Source: Campylobacter gracilis (GTDB taxonomy: Bacteria; Campylobacterota; Campylobacteria; Campylobacterales; Campylobacteraceae). From it: a DNA stretch of 64,000 bases. The notes below the pieces were generated by a model. That model was given only the letters and a program-made list of their open reading frames with translations, was not told the origin of the DNA and did not search any database. The translations under genes were made by a program, and so were the position numbers. The stretch is from the NCBI RefSeq assembly GCF_018374135.1, contig NZ_JAHAFS010000006.1:1-64000 (forward strand), read 5' to 3'. This document shows positions 35,510-44,940 of this stretch, in pieces. How positions within the stretch are numbered: the first letter of the stretch is position 1; every line of letters begins with the position of its first letter.

Positions 35510-36238
35510 GTGCAAAAACAGGAAAAAATCATAAAGATGTTCGATGAGATCGCGCCTACCTATGATCTGGCAAACCGCGCCATCAGCTTCGGCGTGGACG
35601 TTTCGTGGCGCAAAAAGGCGGTCGAGCTGACGCTTGAAAAGCTTAAGGGAAAGCTCGTGAGTATAGCCGACGTCGCGTGCGGCACGGGCGATATGATAAG
35701 CTCGTGGCGCGACGGCGCGGCACAGCACGGCGTGCAGATCGAGCGGATCGTGGGGATCGATCCTAGCGAAGGAATGCTCGAGGTGGCGAGGCAAAAATTC
35801 CCTAGCTGCGAATTTATCAAAGCAACTGCGGGCGCCACAACGTTAGATGATGCAAGCATGGATATTTTAAGCATCAGCTACGGCATAAGAAACGTCGTGG
35901 AGCTGGATGCGGCGCTTGCGGAATTTAACCGCGTCGTCAAACCGGGCGGCTCGCTCGTGGTTTTGGAATTTACCAAAGCCGCAAGCGGCGGGCTCGCGTT
36001 TAAAATCAGAGATTTTTACGTGAGCAAAATTTTACCCAAAATCGGCGCCTTTATCTCGAAAAATAAAGAAGCCTACGAGTATCTGCCAAGCTCCATCGGC
36101 AGCTTCCTAGACGCCGCGAGCTTTAGCGAAAAGCTCAAAAACGCGGGCTTTGAGCTGCGCGTGCAAAAGGGCTTCAGCTTCGACGTCAGCACGCTTTTCA
36201 TCGCGGAAAAAATCGCGCAGAAGAGCGACGATGCTTAG
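35510..36238 (+). CDS. ubiE: Quinone-ring C-methyltransferase
   Basis: UbiE/MenG is an SAM-dependent enzyme that methylates demethylmenaquinone-type precursors. The 242-aa protein has MFDEIAPTYDLANRAISFG near the start, the SAM loop IADVACGTGD, SISYGIRNV and the C-terminal PGGSLVVLEFTKA. GTG start at 35510 follows AAGGAAAGC. It overlaps xseA by eight bases. Campylobacter uses menaquinones, so methylation of menaquinone or its methyl-substituted form is the likely reaction. Confidence 0.92.
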   Translation: MQKQEKIIKMFDEIAPTYDLANRAISFGVDVSWRKKAVELTLEKLKGKLVSIADVACGTGDMISSWRDGAAQHGVQIERIVGIDPSEGMLEVARQKFPSCEFIKATAGATTLDDASMDILSISYGIRNVVELDAALAEFNRVVKPGGSLVVLEFTKAASGGLAFKIRDFYVSKILPKIGAFISKNKEAYEYLPSSIGSFLDAASFSEKLKNAGFELRVQKGFSFDVSTLFIAEKIAQKSDDA

Positions 36239-37397
36239 CGTAAGCGAGCTCAACGCCCAAGCCAAGGCACTTTTGGAGACGAGCTTTAGCTTCGTCGAGG
36301 TCGAGGGCGAGATATCTAAGTTTAGAATTCAAAGCACGAGCGGGCACTGGTATTTTACGATCAAAGACGCGAGCGCGGCGATCGATTGCGCGATGTTTAA
36401 ATTTAACGCCGCGCGGATAAATTTTATCCCAGCCGTGGGCGATAAACTCATCGTAAGCGGCAAGGTCTCGCTATACGCCCCCACGGGCGCGTATCAGATC
36501 CAGGTCTCAAATATCCGCAAAAGCGGCGAGGGCGAGCTGGAAGCGGCGTTTGCTGCGCTAAAGCAGAAGCTTAGCAACGAGGGGCTTTTTGATGCCGCGC
36601 ACAAAAAACAGCTTCCGAAATTTTCCCAAAGCATCGCGATCATCACGAGCGCGGGCTCTGCGGCGCAAGCGGATATGCTTCGCACGGCGCAGGACCGCTT
36701 CGCACTTTGTAAAATAGATCTGTATAACGCACTAGTGCAAGGCGAGGGCGCGCCTGCTTCGATCATAAGCGCGCTGCGTGCAGCCGACGAGAAGGGCTAC
36801 GATGCGATCGTCATCGCTCGCGGCGGCGGCTCGCGCGAGGATCTGTGGTGCTTCAACGACGAGGCCTTGGCTCGCGCGATCTACGCGGCCGAAACGCCCG
36901 TCATCTCGGCGGTCGGGCACGAGATCGATTTTAGCATCAGCGATTTCGTAGCTGATCATCGAAGCCTCACGCCCACCGCCGCGATGATCGATCTGCTGCC
37001 CGATATTTGCGCGATCTTTCAGAGCTTAGACGGCGCAAGCGACGCGTTTGATAGGATGATAAAAGATAAAATTTCATCCGCACAAAACGTGCTGAGCCTC
37101 GCAGCTTTACAGCTTAAATCAAAATCGGTCGAGCCAAAAATTTCAGGCTCGCTTGCAAAGCTTTTAAATTTCGAGCTTAAATTTAAAAGCTTCGTAGACT
37201 CCAAGCTAAGCGCTGCAGAGCATACGCTAAGCGCTAAGGATGAGCTTTTGGCGCAAAAGGCGAAATTTTTTGAGATCACCAAAAACCTCGTTCAAATCCA
37301 AAAGGACGGCAAAACGGTGGCCCTAGGTGAGCTTGCCGCGGGCGACGAGTTCGTCCTTTACTCGCAGCAGCTCAGTAAAAACGCAAAAATCATCTAA
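36231..37397 (+). CDS. xseA: Exodeoxyribonuclease VII large subunit
   Basis: XseA forms the bulk of ExoVII, a single-strand DNA exonuclease. The ~388-aa protein begins SVSELNAQAKALLETSFSF and has an OB-fold (STSGHWYFTIKDASAAIDC), then the nuclease core IAIITSAGSAAQADML and VIARGGGSREDLWCFNDEA, VGHEIDFSISDFVADHR, and a coiled-coil tail. The start is the ATG at 36231 inside the end of ubiE; the longer frame back to 36150 reads across ubiE and is not plausible. It is short of the usual ~450 aa, mainly in the tail. Confidence 0.9.
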   Translation: MLSVSELNAQAKALLETSFSFVEVEGEISKFRIQSTSGHWYFTIKDASAAIDCAMFKFNAARINFIPAVGDKLIVSGKVSLYAPTGAYQIQVSNIRKSGEGELEAAFAALKQKLSNEGLFDAAHKKQLPKFSQSIAIITSAGSAAQADMLRTAQDRFALCKIDLYNALVQGEGAPASIISALRAADEKGYDAIVIARGGGSREDLWCFNDEALARAIYAAETPVISAVGHEIDFSISDFVADHRSLTPTAAMIDLLPDICAIFQSLDGASDAFDRMIKDKISSAQNVLSLAALQLKSKSVEPKISGSLAKLLNFELKFKSFVDSKLSAAEHTLSAKDELLAQKAKFFEITKNLVQIQKDGKTVALGELAAGDEFVLYSQQLSKNAKII

Positions 37398-37407
37398 AGG
37401 AGGCAAA

Positions 37408-38484
37408 ATGGATAGGGTTTTAAATTTTAGCGCAGGTCCGAGCACCATCCCGCTGGGCGTGCTAAAGCAGGCACAAGAGGAGCTGCTGAATTACAGGGGG
37501 CGCGGATTTTCGATAATGGAGATCTCGCACCGCACCAAAATTTTCGAGGAAGTTTTACATAGCGCGATGGACCGCGTGCGCGATCTCTACGGCTTTTCGG
37601 ATGATTTTACGATTTTGTTTTTACAAGGCGGCGCGAGCCTACAATTCGCGCAGGTGCCGATGAACCTATACGCAGGCGGCGTCGCAGAATACGCCAACAC
37701 GGGCAACTGGACGAGCAAGGCGATCAAGGAAGCAGGCGTGCTCGGCATAAACTACCGCGTGGTCGCAAGCAGCGAGGAGAGCAAATTCGACCGCATCCCC
37801 GAGGTTAAATTCTCTGACGACGCCGATTACGGCTACATCTGCTCGAACAACACGATCTACGGCACGCAATATCCGCAGCTGCCGCAGTGTGCTTGTCCGC
37901 TCGTAGTCGATAGCTCGAGCGATCTGTTTTCGCGCCCCGTGGATCTTAGCAGCGTGGGGATGTTTTACGGCGGCATTCAGAAAAATGGCGGCCCCGCGGG
38001 CGTTACGATGGTGGCGATCCGCAAGGATCTGCTGGATCGCGCAAATCCCAAAACGCCGATGATCCTGCGCTACAAGACGCAGGCGGACGCGGACTCGATG
38101 AGCAACACCCCAAATACTTTCGGAATTTACATGCTAAATTTAATGCTCGGCTGGATCAAGGACGAAATCGGCGGGCTCGCGGCGATGCACGAGCGCAACA
38201 AGCGCAAAGCGGCGCTGCTTTACGGCGCGATCGATGCTAGCGGCGGCTTCTACCGCGGTCACGCGCAAAAGGAGAGCCGCAGCTTGATGAACGTGAGCTT
38301 TAATATTGCAGATGCCGCGCTTGAGCCGGTTTTCGTCGCGCAGGCGGAGGTGGAGGGGATGATCGGGCTTAAAGGACACCGCGTTTTAGGCGGCATCCGT
38401 GCCTCGATCTACAACGCGATAAACTACGAGGATGTTGAAAAACTAGTCGCTTTTATGAGCGAGTTTGCGCGCAAAAACGGCTAA
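37408..38484 (+). CDS. serC: Phosphoserine aminotransferase
   Basis: SerC transaminates 3-phosphohydroxypyruvate to phosphoserine, also acting in pyridoxal synthesis. The 358-aa protein begins RVLNFSAGPSTIPLGVL and has RGFSIMEISHRTK, FLQGGASLQFAQVPMN, the PLP lysine region YGGIQKNGGPAGVTMV and LKGHRVLGGIRASIYNA. The ATG at 37408 follows AAAGGAGG. The last gene of the dxs-perR-ubiE-xseA-serC run, as in C. jejuni. Confidence 0.95.
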   Translation: MDRVLNFSAGPSTIPLGVLKQAQEELLNYRGRGFSIMEISHRTKIFEEVLHSAMDRVRDLYGFSDDFTILFLQGGASLQFAQVPMNLYAGGVAEYANTGNWTSKAIKEAGVLGINYRVVASSEESKFDRIPEVKFSDDADYGYICSNNTIYGTQYPQLPQCACPLVVDSSSDLFSRPVDLSSVGMFYGGIQKNGGPAGVTMVAIRKDLLDRANPKTPMILRYKTQADADSMSNTPNTFGIYMLNLMLGWIKDEIGGLAAMHERNKRKAALLYGAIDASGGFYRGHAQKESRSLMNVSFNIADAALEPVFVAQAEVEGMIGLKGHRVLGGIRASIYNAINYEDVEKLVAFMSEFARKNG

Positions 38485-38898
38485 CGGCAATTAAATTTAG
38501 GGAGTTTGAGTACGGCTCGCGCTTATAGACAAGGATTGTTTCGAATCCGCGCCTGCCTTGCCGCTGAGCTAGTGTTTGCCATAGCCCTCGCTTTTATAGC
38601 CGGTATTTTACGGCAGAAATAGCTTTGGTGCGGCTTGGATTTCGCTGCTAGAATTTTATTGAAGACAAAATTTATGATGTTAAATTTTGCATTGGATGAA
38701 GTTTGATTGCTTTGATTTTGCAGGGCGAGCGAACTTGGCGCTGTTGGGATTTATTAGGTAGGATTTAACATTTAAAACGCTATTATCGGTGTTCGAGGAT
38801 AGAAGGCGGTTTATTTATTTAGGCGCAGGTTTAGCGTATCTAGCGTCTAAATTTAAGCTTAACCCTAAAAACGGGCAAAATTAAACGAAAGGATTTAA
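38485..38898. other. Intergenic, no gene seen
   Basis: About 410 bp lie after serC. A short stretch near 38526-38545 has a GGATTGTTTCGAATCC hairpin and a CGCTGAGCTAG word that recall tRNA arms, but no cloverleaf forms. The DUF333 gene promoter must be at the right end. Confidence 0.35.
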
Positions 38899-39138
38899 AT
38901 GAGTTTTAAGAGATTTTTTGCAGTGGCGCTTGTGGTGGGTGCTTTCTCTTCGGTGAGTGCAGAGGCTAGCGTTGCGGGGGATTTTTGTATCAAAAACGGC
39001 GGCGAGCTGATCGTCCGCAAAGACGGCAACGGCGTGGACTACACCGTTTGTAAGCTGCCTGACGGTACTATGATCGACGCTGAAGAATTTTATAAAACAG
39101 GCGGCGATTTGAGCAAATTTAAGAGCGTAAATCGATAG
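38899..39138 (+). CDS. Small secreted DUF333-family protein
   Basis: This 79-aa protein has a signal peptide (first ~24 residues, ending SAEA) and a short mature domain, FCIKNGGELIVRKDGNG..YTVCKLPDGTMIDAEEFY, which matches DUF333, the small two-Cys domain sometimes labelled putative hemolysin. The two Cys (about residues 30 and 51) could form a disulfide in the periplasm. The ribosome binding site AAAGGA precedes the ATG. Function is unknown. Confidence 0.78.
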   Translation: MSFKRFFAVALVVGAFSSVSAEASVAGDFCIKNGGELIVRKDGNGVDYTVCKLPDGTMIDAEEFYKTGGDLSKFKSVNR

Positions 39139-39224
39139 AATTTTATCGCTTGTGAGATTTGCGGCAGCGAAATTCCATAAAATTCTGCGTCAAAATTCTA
39201 CTTTAAAATTTAGATGAATTCTAA

Positions 39225-39413
39225 CTAGCAAGCGCTAGCGCAAGTAAATTCTTGGGCGCCACAAACGAAGTGATGGAGCAGATTGATGAAAAATTCAATT
39301 ATCCAAACATCAACGATGTGTGGAGATTTTGCTCTAGCAAGGTGCTGAAAGCGGCGGCTATGCAAAGCAGAAATATTTTTAAGCGATTTTACGCGACGCA
39401 GGCAACCTGCTAG
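39225..39413 (+). pseudogene. Coding-like remnant without a start
   Basis: The frame reads SKFLGATNEVMEQIDEKFNY, continues PNINDVWRFCSSKVLKAAAM and ends at TAG 39411-39413. The residue pattern is protein-like, but there is no ribosome binding site or proper start, and nothing coding is found upstream beyond the TAA at 39222. I recognise no family. It is probably the tail of a lost gene. Confidence 0.3.
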
Positions 39414-39581
39414 ATGCTTGATTACGACGAAGGTTTTTTTGGATATGCGATAAGCATTTGTGCCCATAGTTGTTGAGCTTAAATTTTAGCCGTTCGTGGA
39501 TGTCGCTCGCTTCCTTTTTTTTGAAAGGCTCAAATTTTAACCGCTCGTGAGTGCCCATTCGCTTCCCTTGCCCGCGTAAAT

Positions 39582-39845
39582 TTAGCGCGTGAAAACCACA
39601 ACCTCGCCGCGCTCAAACGCGACCTGCCGCCCCGCCAGATACAGCTCGAAGTATGGCTTCAAAAAGTCCTCCTGCGGCCTTTGCACGTAGTTCGGATACT
39701 GTGCAGGTACGCCGAGAGTAGGTAGTCGCAGTTAATCGAATAGTACGCCTCGCCGAGCACCCATAGCTTCGCATCGAGTTTCGGCGAATCTATCATCCAC
39801 TCCGTGATCGCCTCATATGCAGCGCGCGTACTCAAAATTAGTCAT
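39582..39845 (-). pseudogene. Frameshifted unknown gene
   Basis: A minus-strand ATG at 39845 follows AAAGGGG. The frame breaks after about ten codons. A second frame gives AYEAITEWMIDSPKLDAKLW and EAYYSINCDYLL, and a third gives VPAQYPNYVQRPQEDFLKPY ending in GEVVVFTR and TAA at 39582. Two or more indels are needed to join them into about 87 residues. No family is recognised. Good ribosome binding site and protein-like text argue for a recently broken gene. Confidence 0.45.
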
Positions 39846-40484
39846 TTTCACCCCTTTAAATTTGACCGTCAAAGCGTTTGGATGAAATTTTACCTAAATT
39901 TTACGCATTTGCCGAATTAAAATTTACGCGCGATAAGACTTTTGTAGAATTTAAAATTTAGCGGTTCGGTTTGGGTTTGGTACCACGATAAAGCGGCGGA
40001 GCGATGGGCGGAGACGGGCAGGTTGTCGCGCGGTAGCGGACGGCGTCTGATATGACATGTGTCACGTGACAACAGGGGTAGCCGATGATCGCTATCGCAG
40101 CGCTCGCAATCTACTTGCTCGCGGAAGTGGATTTTTCAAGTTCAAGCCGTCGCAGCAAAATGGCAGGCGGTGTATTGGATGACAGCTGCCACCGCAGTAC
40201 TCGCAAGTCGGTCGTTTAAAAAAGCACTTTTTGCGTTCAGAGCGCGCATAAGTGACGCAAAGCAGCGGTATTATTTGATCTGTTGCTTGCGAAATGAAAT
40301 TTTATCGTTTAAATTCTAGAGCAAGACCTGCACTTGCAGCGGCAAATTTGCTTGTAGGAATGAAATTTGTCGTTCAAATTTAGCAAAGATAAAATTTTAA
40401 ATCGTGTAAATCGCGGGAGGGGACGGGTAATGATTTGATTTTGTTCGCATCGTGCAGTATTTAGGGGCGCAACGCAATTAAATT

Positions 40485-40988
40485 TTACTTTATCCCCGCA
40501 AATGCTGCCTTCGCATCCGCCAAATCCTTCTCGTCGGGGTGTTTCGCAGCCTCCGCCCAGCGCGCAAGTCGCTCGGGGGTGATAGGATGGGGCGAGTTGC
40601 CGCTAGAGGCCATTTTACGCATCGTCTCAAGCAGCTTTGGATCGATCGCGCCTTGGCAGGAGAACTCCGCTACGATCTCATTACCGTTCTCTTTGAGCCC
40701 CTTTTCGAAAGCATCCAGGCACTTGCGCGCATGCTCGCCGTCTGGTTCCGCGCCCAGCGTCATGAAAACGCCTAGCTTTTTGCCCTGAAATTTACGCAAA
40801 AATCGCATAAATTTCGCCTCGCCCTCGCCCTTATCGACGTAAAAGCCCAAGGCTATAAAGTCATAGTCATCGACCTCGCCTTCAAAGTCGCGGAAATTTA
40901 GGCTCTCGCAGCTTAGTTGCTCGGCGATCGCGTCGCCCACCTTTTTCGTGTTGCCCGTTTGCGAGGTATAAAGCACGATTTTTTTCAT
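40485..40988 (-). CDS. Flavodoxin, probable electron donor for heme breakdown
   Basis: This ~167-aa flavodoxin-fold protein has the FMN phosphate loop YTSQTGNTKKVGDAIAEQL at residues 6-24, DDYDFIALGFYVDKG and FMTLGAEPDGEH. I start it at the ATG at 40988; the longer frame lies inside the upstream gene. It overlaps that radical SAM gene by four bases and closes the heme operon. In Fusobacterium a flavodoxin encoded beside the radical SAM heme-degrading enzyme supplies electrons, so the same role is likely here. Confidence 0.85.
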   Translation of the reverse strand: MKKIVLYTSQTGNTKKVGDAIAEQLSCESLNFRDFEGEVDDYDFIALGFYVDKGEGEAKFMRFLRKFQGKKLGVFMTLGAEPDGEHARKCLDAFEKGLKENGNEIVAEFSCQGAIDPKLLETMRKMASSGNSPHPITPERLARWAEAAKHPDEKDLADAKAAFAGIK

Positions 40989-42202
40989 ACAAAATCCTTT
41001 TTCATAATGTTTGCTATCTCTTCGTTGATGTTGTTGCCCCAAAAAATTCCGTCCAAGTTTAAGACCGATTTTCCATCCTTAAGCTCCAAAAGCCCCCAGC
41101 TTTGAAATTCTTTGAGCTTTTGTACTACTTCGTCGTAAATGCTCGCGCTTAGAGCCTCTTTTAGCTCGTTTAAGCTTACGATCGGGTATTGAAATAGATT
41201 GCTTAGCACGCCGTATTTTGCTTCACGCTCATCGATTCGCGAGATCATCTTATGGCCTGAAACGCCGTAAATTCCGAAGCCCGCTACGTGTCCGCCCGCG
41301 CCGTTGCCGATAGGCAGGATATCCGTGCCCTTGTGGCTTAGCTTGATGTAGCCGTAGTTATCGCGTCCTTTTCGAGCAAGCTTGGTAAGCTCCAAAACCT
41401 CGAAATTATCGCTTCCGACAAGTAGTGCGCCCGCAAAGGCGTGGTGCAGCTTCTTATCGGTCGGCAGGTCGTAGTAGGAGGTGTCGATCTTTTTGGATAG
41501 CTCCGAGCCTTCAAAAAACATCAACGAGTAAAAGCTGGCGCTATCTAGACCTAGCTCATCTACATAGCGCGCGTCCTCTAGTGCTTCCTCCACGCTTTCG
41601 TTCGGGAAGTTGTAGATGATGTCGCAGCAGAGCATGCCATCAAATTTTTCTCTAAGATCTTTTAGTCGCTCGATTGCGCGAGCGGGCTTATGCACGCGGT
41701 TTAGAAGCGCGCGCCCCTGTCTGCTGAAGGTCTGCACGCCGATGCTAAAGCGGTTTACGCCGAAGCTTTGCAAGGCAAGCGCCTTTTGCAGGTCTAAATT
41801 ATGCAGCGTGGTCTCTACGCTGATCTCGCAGTCCTCTGCGATTTTAAAATTTTTATGCAGCGCGCCCAGAACCTTTTCGAAGTGCGTCTCGCTAAAGACG
41901 CTCGGCGTGCCGCCGCCGAAGTAGATACTTTTGATCTTTTTGGTGTCGAAGTAGGGCATCTCGCCGTAGTCTTTGATCTGGCGTATCAAAAATTTAGCGT
42001 ATTCGTCCAGCTCGTCGCCGAGTTTGGAGCGCATCATCGAACAAAACGAGCAGATGTTGTCGCAAAACGGCACATGCAGATAGATCACGCAATCGCTGTC
42101 TTTCGCGGGCTGCTCCAGCGCGTCGAACAGCTCGTTTTCGCTCGCGGAGACGCTCTCGAAAAGCTTGGAGCGATGGTGGGATTTAATGCGTTCTTTAAAC
42201 AT
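40985..42202 (-). CDS. HemN-like radical SAM heme-utilisation protein (ChuW/HutW/HmuW group)
   Basis: This 405-aa radical SAM enzyme has the cluster motif VPFCDNICSFC (C47, C51, C54), IYFGGGTPSVF, FSIGVQTFSRQGRALLNRVH and a C-terminal winged domain. It sits directly after the heme transporter genes and before a flavodoxin. This context marks the ChuW/HutW/HmuW group, which opens heme under anaerobic conditions to release iron, rather than the coproporphyrinogen dehydrogenase HemN. It overlaps the flavodoxin gene and abuts the heme-binding protein gene, so the operon is tight. Confidence 0.85.
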   Translation of the reverse strand: MFKERIKSHHRSKLFESVSASENELFDALEQPAKDSDCVIYLHVPFCDNICSFCSMMRSKLGDELDEYAKFLIRQIKDYGEMPYFDTKKIKSIYFGGGTPSVFSETHFEKVLGALHKNFKIAEDCEISVETTLHNLDLQKALALQSFGVNRFSIGVQTFSRQGRALLNRVHKPARAIERLKDLREKFDGMLCCDIIYNFPNESVEEALEDARYVDELGLDSASFYSLMFFEGSELSKKIDTSYYDLPTDKKLHHAFAGALLVGSDNFEVLELTKLARKGRDNYGYIKLSHKGTDILPIGNGAGGHVAGFGIYGVSGHKMISRIDEREAKYGVLSNLFQYPIVSLNELKEALSASIYDEVVQKLKEFQSWGLLELKDGKSVLNLDGIFWGNNINEEIANIMKKDFV

Positions 42203-42985
42203 CTATTTCGTTGCCTCCGCGTAAATTTCATCCACCGTCTCGCCGATCTGCGGGCTTCCGCGCAATATGAGCGTCGGAGCTTTTAAAATTTTGCCCGATT
42301 TTACCGCTTTGGTGTTGCTAAGGATCGGATTTGCTTTTAAAAAATCCTCCGTCTCGCCGCCTACGATGACCATAATATCAGGGTTTTGTTCCAAGATGTA
42401 TTCTGCGGATACTGAAGGCGTGCTGCCCTTCAGGCCGTCTGCGATATTTTTGGCGCCGAGACGAGCGAAAATGTCGCCGATGAGGGTTTTGTCGTTAAAG
42501 GCCATAGTGGCGTTTGAGCCGAAAAATAGCGCTACTTTTTTGCCGCGAAGAGCGGGTTTGCCTGCAAAAATTCCATCCATCTGAGCGCAAATTTTATCCG
42601 CCTCGCTCTCTTTTTTTACGATGGCCGCAATTTTCTTTACGTTTTGGCAGATGTCTGCGGTGGAGTTTGCATCCATCGCAAGGCTCTTAAGTCCCAGCTT
42701 TTGCAGATTCTCGCTAACGCCTGCGGAGTGGAAGCTCGTGATAACCAGATCGGGCTTGAGCTCGACGATCTTTTCCATATTCGGCTTGACGTAGGTGCCT
42801 ACGCTAGGCAGTTTTGCGGTTTCAGCCTGCGGGCGGATCTTGCTCATCGAAGTGGTGGCGATCGCAGCGATCTGATCCTGCGCGCCTAAGGCGTAGATGA
42901 TCTCGACCGCGGCTGGATCAAGTACGACTAGACCTTTGGCGAATACAAAGCTCGCCGCAGTCAAAGCTATAAGAATTTTTTTCAT
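42203..42985 (-). CDS. hmuT: Heme-binding periplasmic protein of ABC importer
   Basis: This 260-aa cluster A-III binding protein has a signal peptide (MKKILIALTAASFVFA), then VLDPAAVEIIYALGAQDQI and VGTYVKPNMEKIVELKPDLVI, ILEQNPDIMVIVG. This pattern is typical of ChuT/HmuT and cobalamin/siderophore binders. The downstream ChuW-like gene favours heme. The family substrate is inferred from context. Confidence 0.82.
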   Translation of the reverse strand: MKKILIALTAASFVFAKGLVVLDPAAVEIIYALGAQDQIAAIATTSMSKIRPQAETAKLPSVGTYVKPNMEKIVELKPDLVITSFHSAGVSENLQKLGLKSLAMDANSTADICQNVKKIAAIVKKESEADKICAQMDGIFAGKPALRGKKVALFFGSNATMAFNDKTLIGDIFARLGAKNIADGLKGSTPSVSAEYILEQNPDIMVIVGGETEDFLKANPILSNTKAVKSGKILKAPTLILRGSPQIGETVDEIYAEATK

Positions 42986-43755
42986 AATTTCTCCTTTTTG
43001 GGTAGTATAAACTTTACCCCGTTTTCTTCTACTATTAAGGCTTCAAAGCCGTAAATTTCTTTTATGATCTGCGGCGTAAAAAGCTCGCTCGCACTGCCGC
43101 GATATCTCACCGTACCGTCTCTTAGCATAAAAATTTCATCGCAAAATAGCGAGGCTAAATTTAGATCGTGCAGCACGATGACGCTCGTTAAATTTAAAGA
43201 GCGCGTCAGGTTTTCGCAGATGCTCATCGCCTCGATGGCGTAGTTCATATCTAGCGCGCCCGTGGGCTCATCGAGCAGTAAAATTTCAGGCTCGCTGACG
43301 AGCGCTCTAGCAAGCAGCACGCGCCCGAACTCCCCGCCGCTTAGCTCAAATGCGCTACGCTCTAGGAATTTTTTCACGTCCAAAAGCTCTGCCATTTGCT
43401 CCACTTTAGCGTGATCGCTCGCATCGTAGCCGCTAAAAGCGCTTTTTAATCGGCAAAATCTGCCCGCGAGCAAAATTTCTTTCACGCTAAGCGGCGCGGC
43501 AAGGGCCGTTTTTTGCGGCACGAAGCCGATCAGCGCGGCAAGCTCTTTTAGGCCGTATTCGCTTGCCCTTTTGCCGTTTATTTCGATGATCCCGCTTGCA
43601 GGCTTTAAAATTTGCAAGATGTTTTTTAGCAAGGTGCTCTTGCCGCAGCCGTTAGGGCCCAAAATCCCGTAAAATTTGCCCCGTTTTAAATTTAGCTCGA
43701 TGCCTCGCAAAATCGCTCGCTTGCCGTAGCTGAAGTTTAGCGCCGAAATTTTCAT
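42982..43755 (-). CDS. hmuV: Heme ABC importer ATPase
   Basis: This 257-aa ATPase has Walker A GILGPNGCGKSTLL near residue 31, Q-loop FVPQKTALA, signature FELSGGEFGRVLLARAL, Walker B EILLLDEPTGALD and switch His in IVLHDLNLAS. FecE/HmuV class. It overlaps the permease gene upstream by four bases and the hmuT start downstream by four bases. Confidence 0.88.
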   Translation of the reverse strand: MKISALNFSYGKRAILRGIELNLKRGKFYGILGPNGCGKSTLLKNILQILKPASGIIEINGKRASEYGLKELAALIGFVPQKTALAAPLSVKEILLAGRFCRLKSAFSGYDASDHAKVEQMAELLDVKKFLERSAFELSGGEFGRVLLARALVSEPEILLLDEPTGALDMNYAIEAMSICENLTRSLNLTSVIVLHDLNLASLFCDEIFMLRDGTVRYRGSASELFTPQIIKEIYGFEALIVEENGVKFILPKKEKL

Positions 43756-44720
43756 GCATGCTTCCTAAACGCGAGGTATAGAAAAAAGGGCGCGCCGAAA
43801 AAGGAGGTCACCACGCCGATTGGAATTTCTACCGGCGAGAGGGCGTTTTTAGCGATTACGTCGCAAAACAAAAGAAAAAGCCCGCCCGTAAGCGCGCTAG
43901 CGGGGATCAGCACGGCGTTGCTAGACGTGCGAAGCGCCATACGCAAGGTATGCGGGATGATGAGCCCCACAAAGCCTATCATCCCCGTAAACGCGACCGA
44001 AAAGCCGATGATGAGCGAGGAGACGATGAGTAGGCTCTTTTTGGACTTCTCGACGTTTAGCCCCAGCGACTTCGCCTCCTCGTCGCCGTTTAAGATGATA
44101 TTTAACTCGTGGCGCTTCGTGTAAAAATACGTCATGCAAAACAGCAGCGGCGGTAGCAAAAGCGCTATCTTTTGCCAATTCGCCCCGCCTAGATAGCCCA
44201 TCATCCACGCCGTAATCCTAAAGCTATCCTCCCCGATTAGATAGACCGCAAAGGAGGTGAATGCGCCTAAAAACGACGACACAGCGATACCTACGATCAG
44301 TAGCGTCGAGATCGAGCGGGTGTGCGCGGCAAGCTTAAAGATCACGATCGACAGCGCACTTGCGCTTAAAAATGCGAAAATTCCGTAAAAAACGTCGCTA
44401 AGCCCTAGCAGATAGGCTATGACCGCGCCGAAAGTCGCTGCCGAGGCGATGCCGATGATGTATGGGTCTGCGAGCGGGTTTAAAAACACGCTTTGCACTA
44501 CCACCCCCGAAGTTGCCAGCAGCGCGCCCACTAAGATGCCCATTACTAGGCGCGGTAGGCGCATTTGTAGCAATATGAGCTGCTTGGTCTCGTCTATCTC
44601 GCCGAAGGTGAAAAATTTCGCGATGTCGCCTAGCGAAATGCTTGCTCCGCCGCTGCTAACGGCTACTAAAGCAAGCAATACGAAAGCTGCGCTTAGAAAG
44701 AGATAAAATTTAAAGCTCAT
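43752..44720 (-). CDS. hmuU: Heme ABC importer permease
   Basis: This 322-aa FecCD-family permease has about ten helices. It has RLPRLVMGILVGALLATSGVVVQ at the first cytoplasmic loop, QSVFLNPLADPYIIGI and GFVGLIIPHTLRM, the coupling helix region. It couples with HmuV to import heme delivered by HmuT. Its ATG overlaps the stop of the small ORF at 44717-44905. Confidence 0.88.
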   Translation of the reverse strand: MSFKFYLFLSAAFVLLALVAVSSGGASISLGDIAKFFTFGEIDETKQLILLQMRLPRLVMGILVGALLATSGVVVQSVFLNPLADPYIIGIASAATFGAVIAYLLGLSDVFYGIFAFLSASALSIVIFKLAAHTRSISTLLIVGIAVSSFLGAFTSFAVYLIGEDSFRITAWMMGYLGGANWQKIALLLPPLLFCMTYFYTKRHELNIILNGDEEAKSLGLNVEKSKKSLLIVSSLIIGFSVAFTGMIGFVGLIIPHTLRMALRTSSNAVLIPASALTGGLFLLFCDVIAKNALSPVEIPIGVVTSFFGAPFFLYLAFRKHA

Positions 44721-44905
44721 AGCCCACCAGGCGAACTATACGCGCAGATTTCGTCGCGGCGGATATTTTTAAAATTTAAGCGGTGCCAGGAATTTATACG
44801 CACGGAATTTATGAAATTCTCGCGGCCGGCGCCATCATTTTTGCAGCTTACATAGCTTTTGATATCAGCGCGAAAAAGTACATAGCCGCGCACCTGATCC
44901 GGCAT
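44717..44905 (-). CDS. Undescribed 62-aa protein heading the heme operon
   Basis: The ATG at 44905 follows a near-ideal AGGAGGAAATT. The frame stops with TGA overlapping the hmuU ATG, so the two are translationally coupled. The product is basic, has one Cys pair candidate (SYVSC and EICAYSS), no membrane segment and no recognised domain. It begins 36 bp after a Fur-like box. It may be a small heme-handling protein or a leader ORF that controls hmuU. The ORF continues upstream without ribosome binding site to 45067, which I do not use. Confidence 0.55.
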   Translation of the reverse strand: MPDQVRGYVLFRADIKSYVSCKNDGAGRENFINSVRINSWHRLNFKNIRRDEICAYSSPGGL

Positions 44906-44940
44906 AAATTTCCTCCTAAAAGTATTCGCGATTTTTATTA

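Larger units (their letters stand above)
39139..40484. other. Decayed region with gene remnants
   Basis: About 1.35 kb has no intact gene. It holds a plus-strand remnant (39225-39413) and a broken minus-strand gene (39582-39845). A minus-strand Cys-rich piece near 40090-40230 (KKCFFKRPTCEYCGG..CH, then CERCDSDH in another frame) looks like a shifted zinc-ribbon remnant. The rest is rich in AAATTT words. Confidence 0.4.

Noticed and set aside
38520..38580. tRNA-like words near serC
   Set aside because: Only T-arm-like and D-arm-like pieces are visible; spacing and acceptor stem do not form a cloverleaf on either strand.
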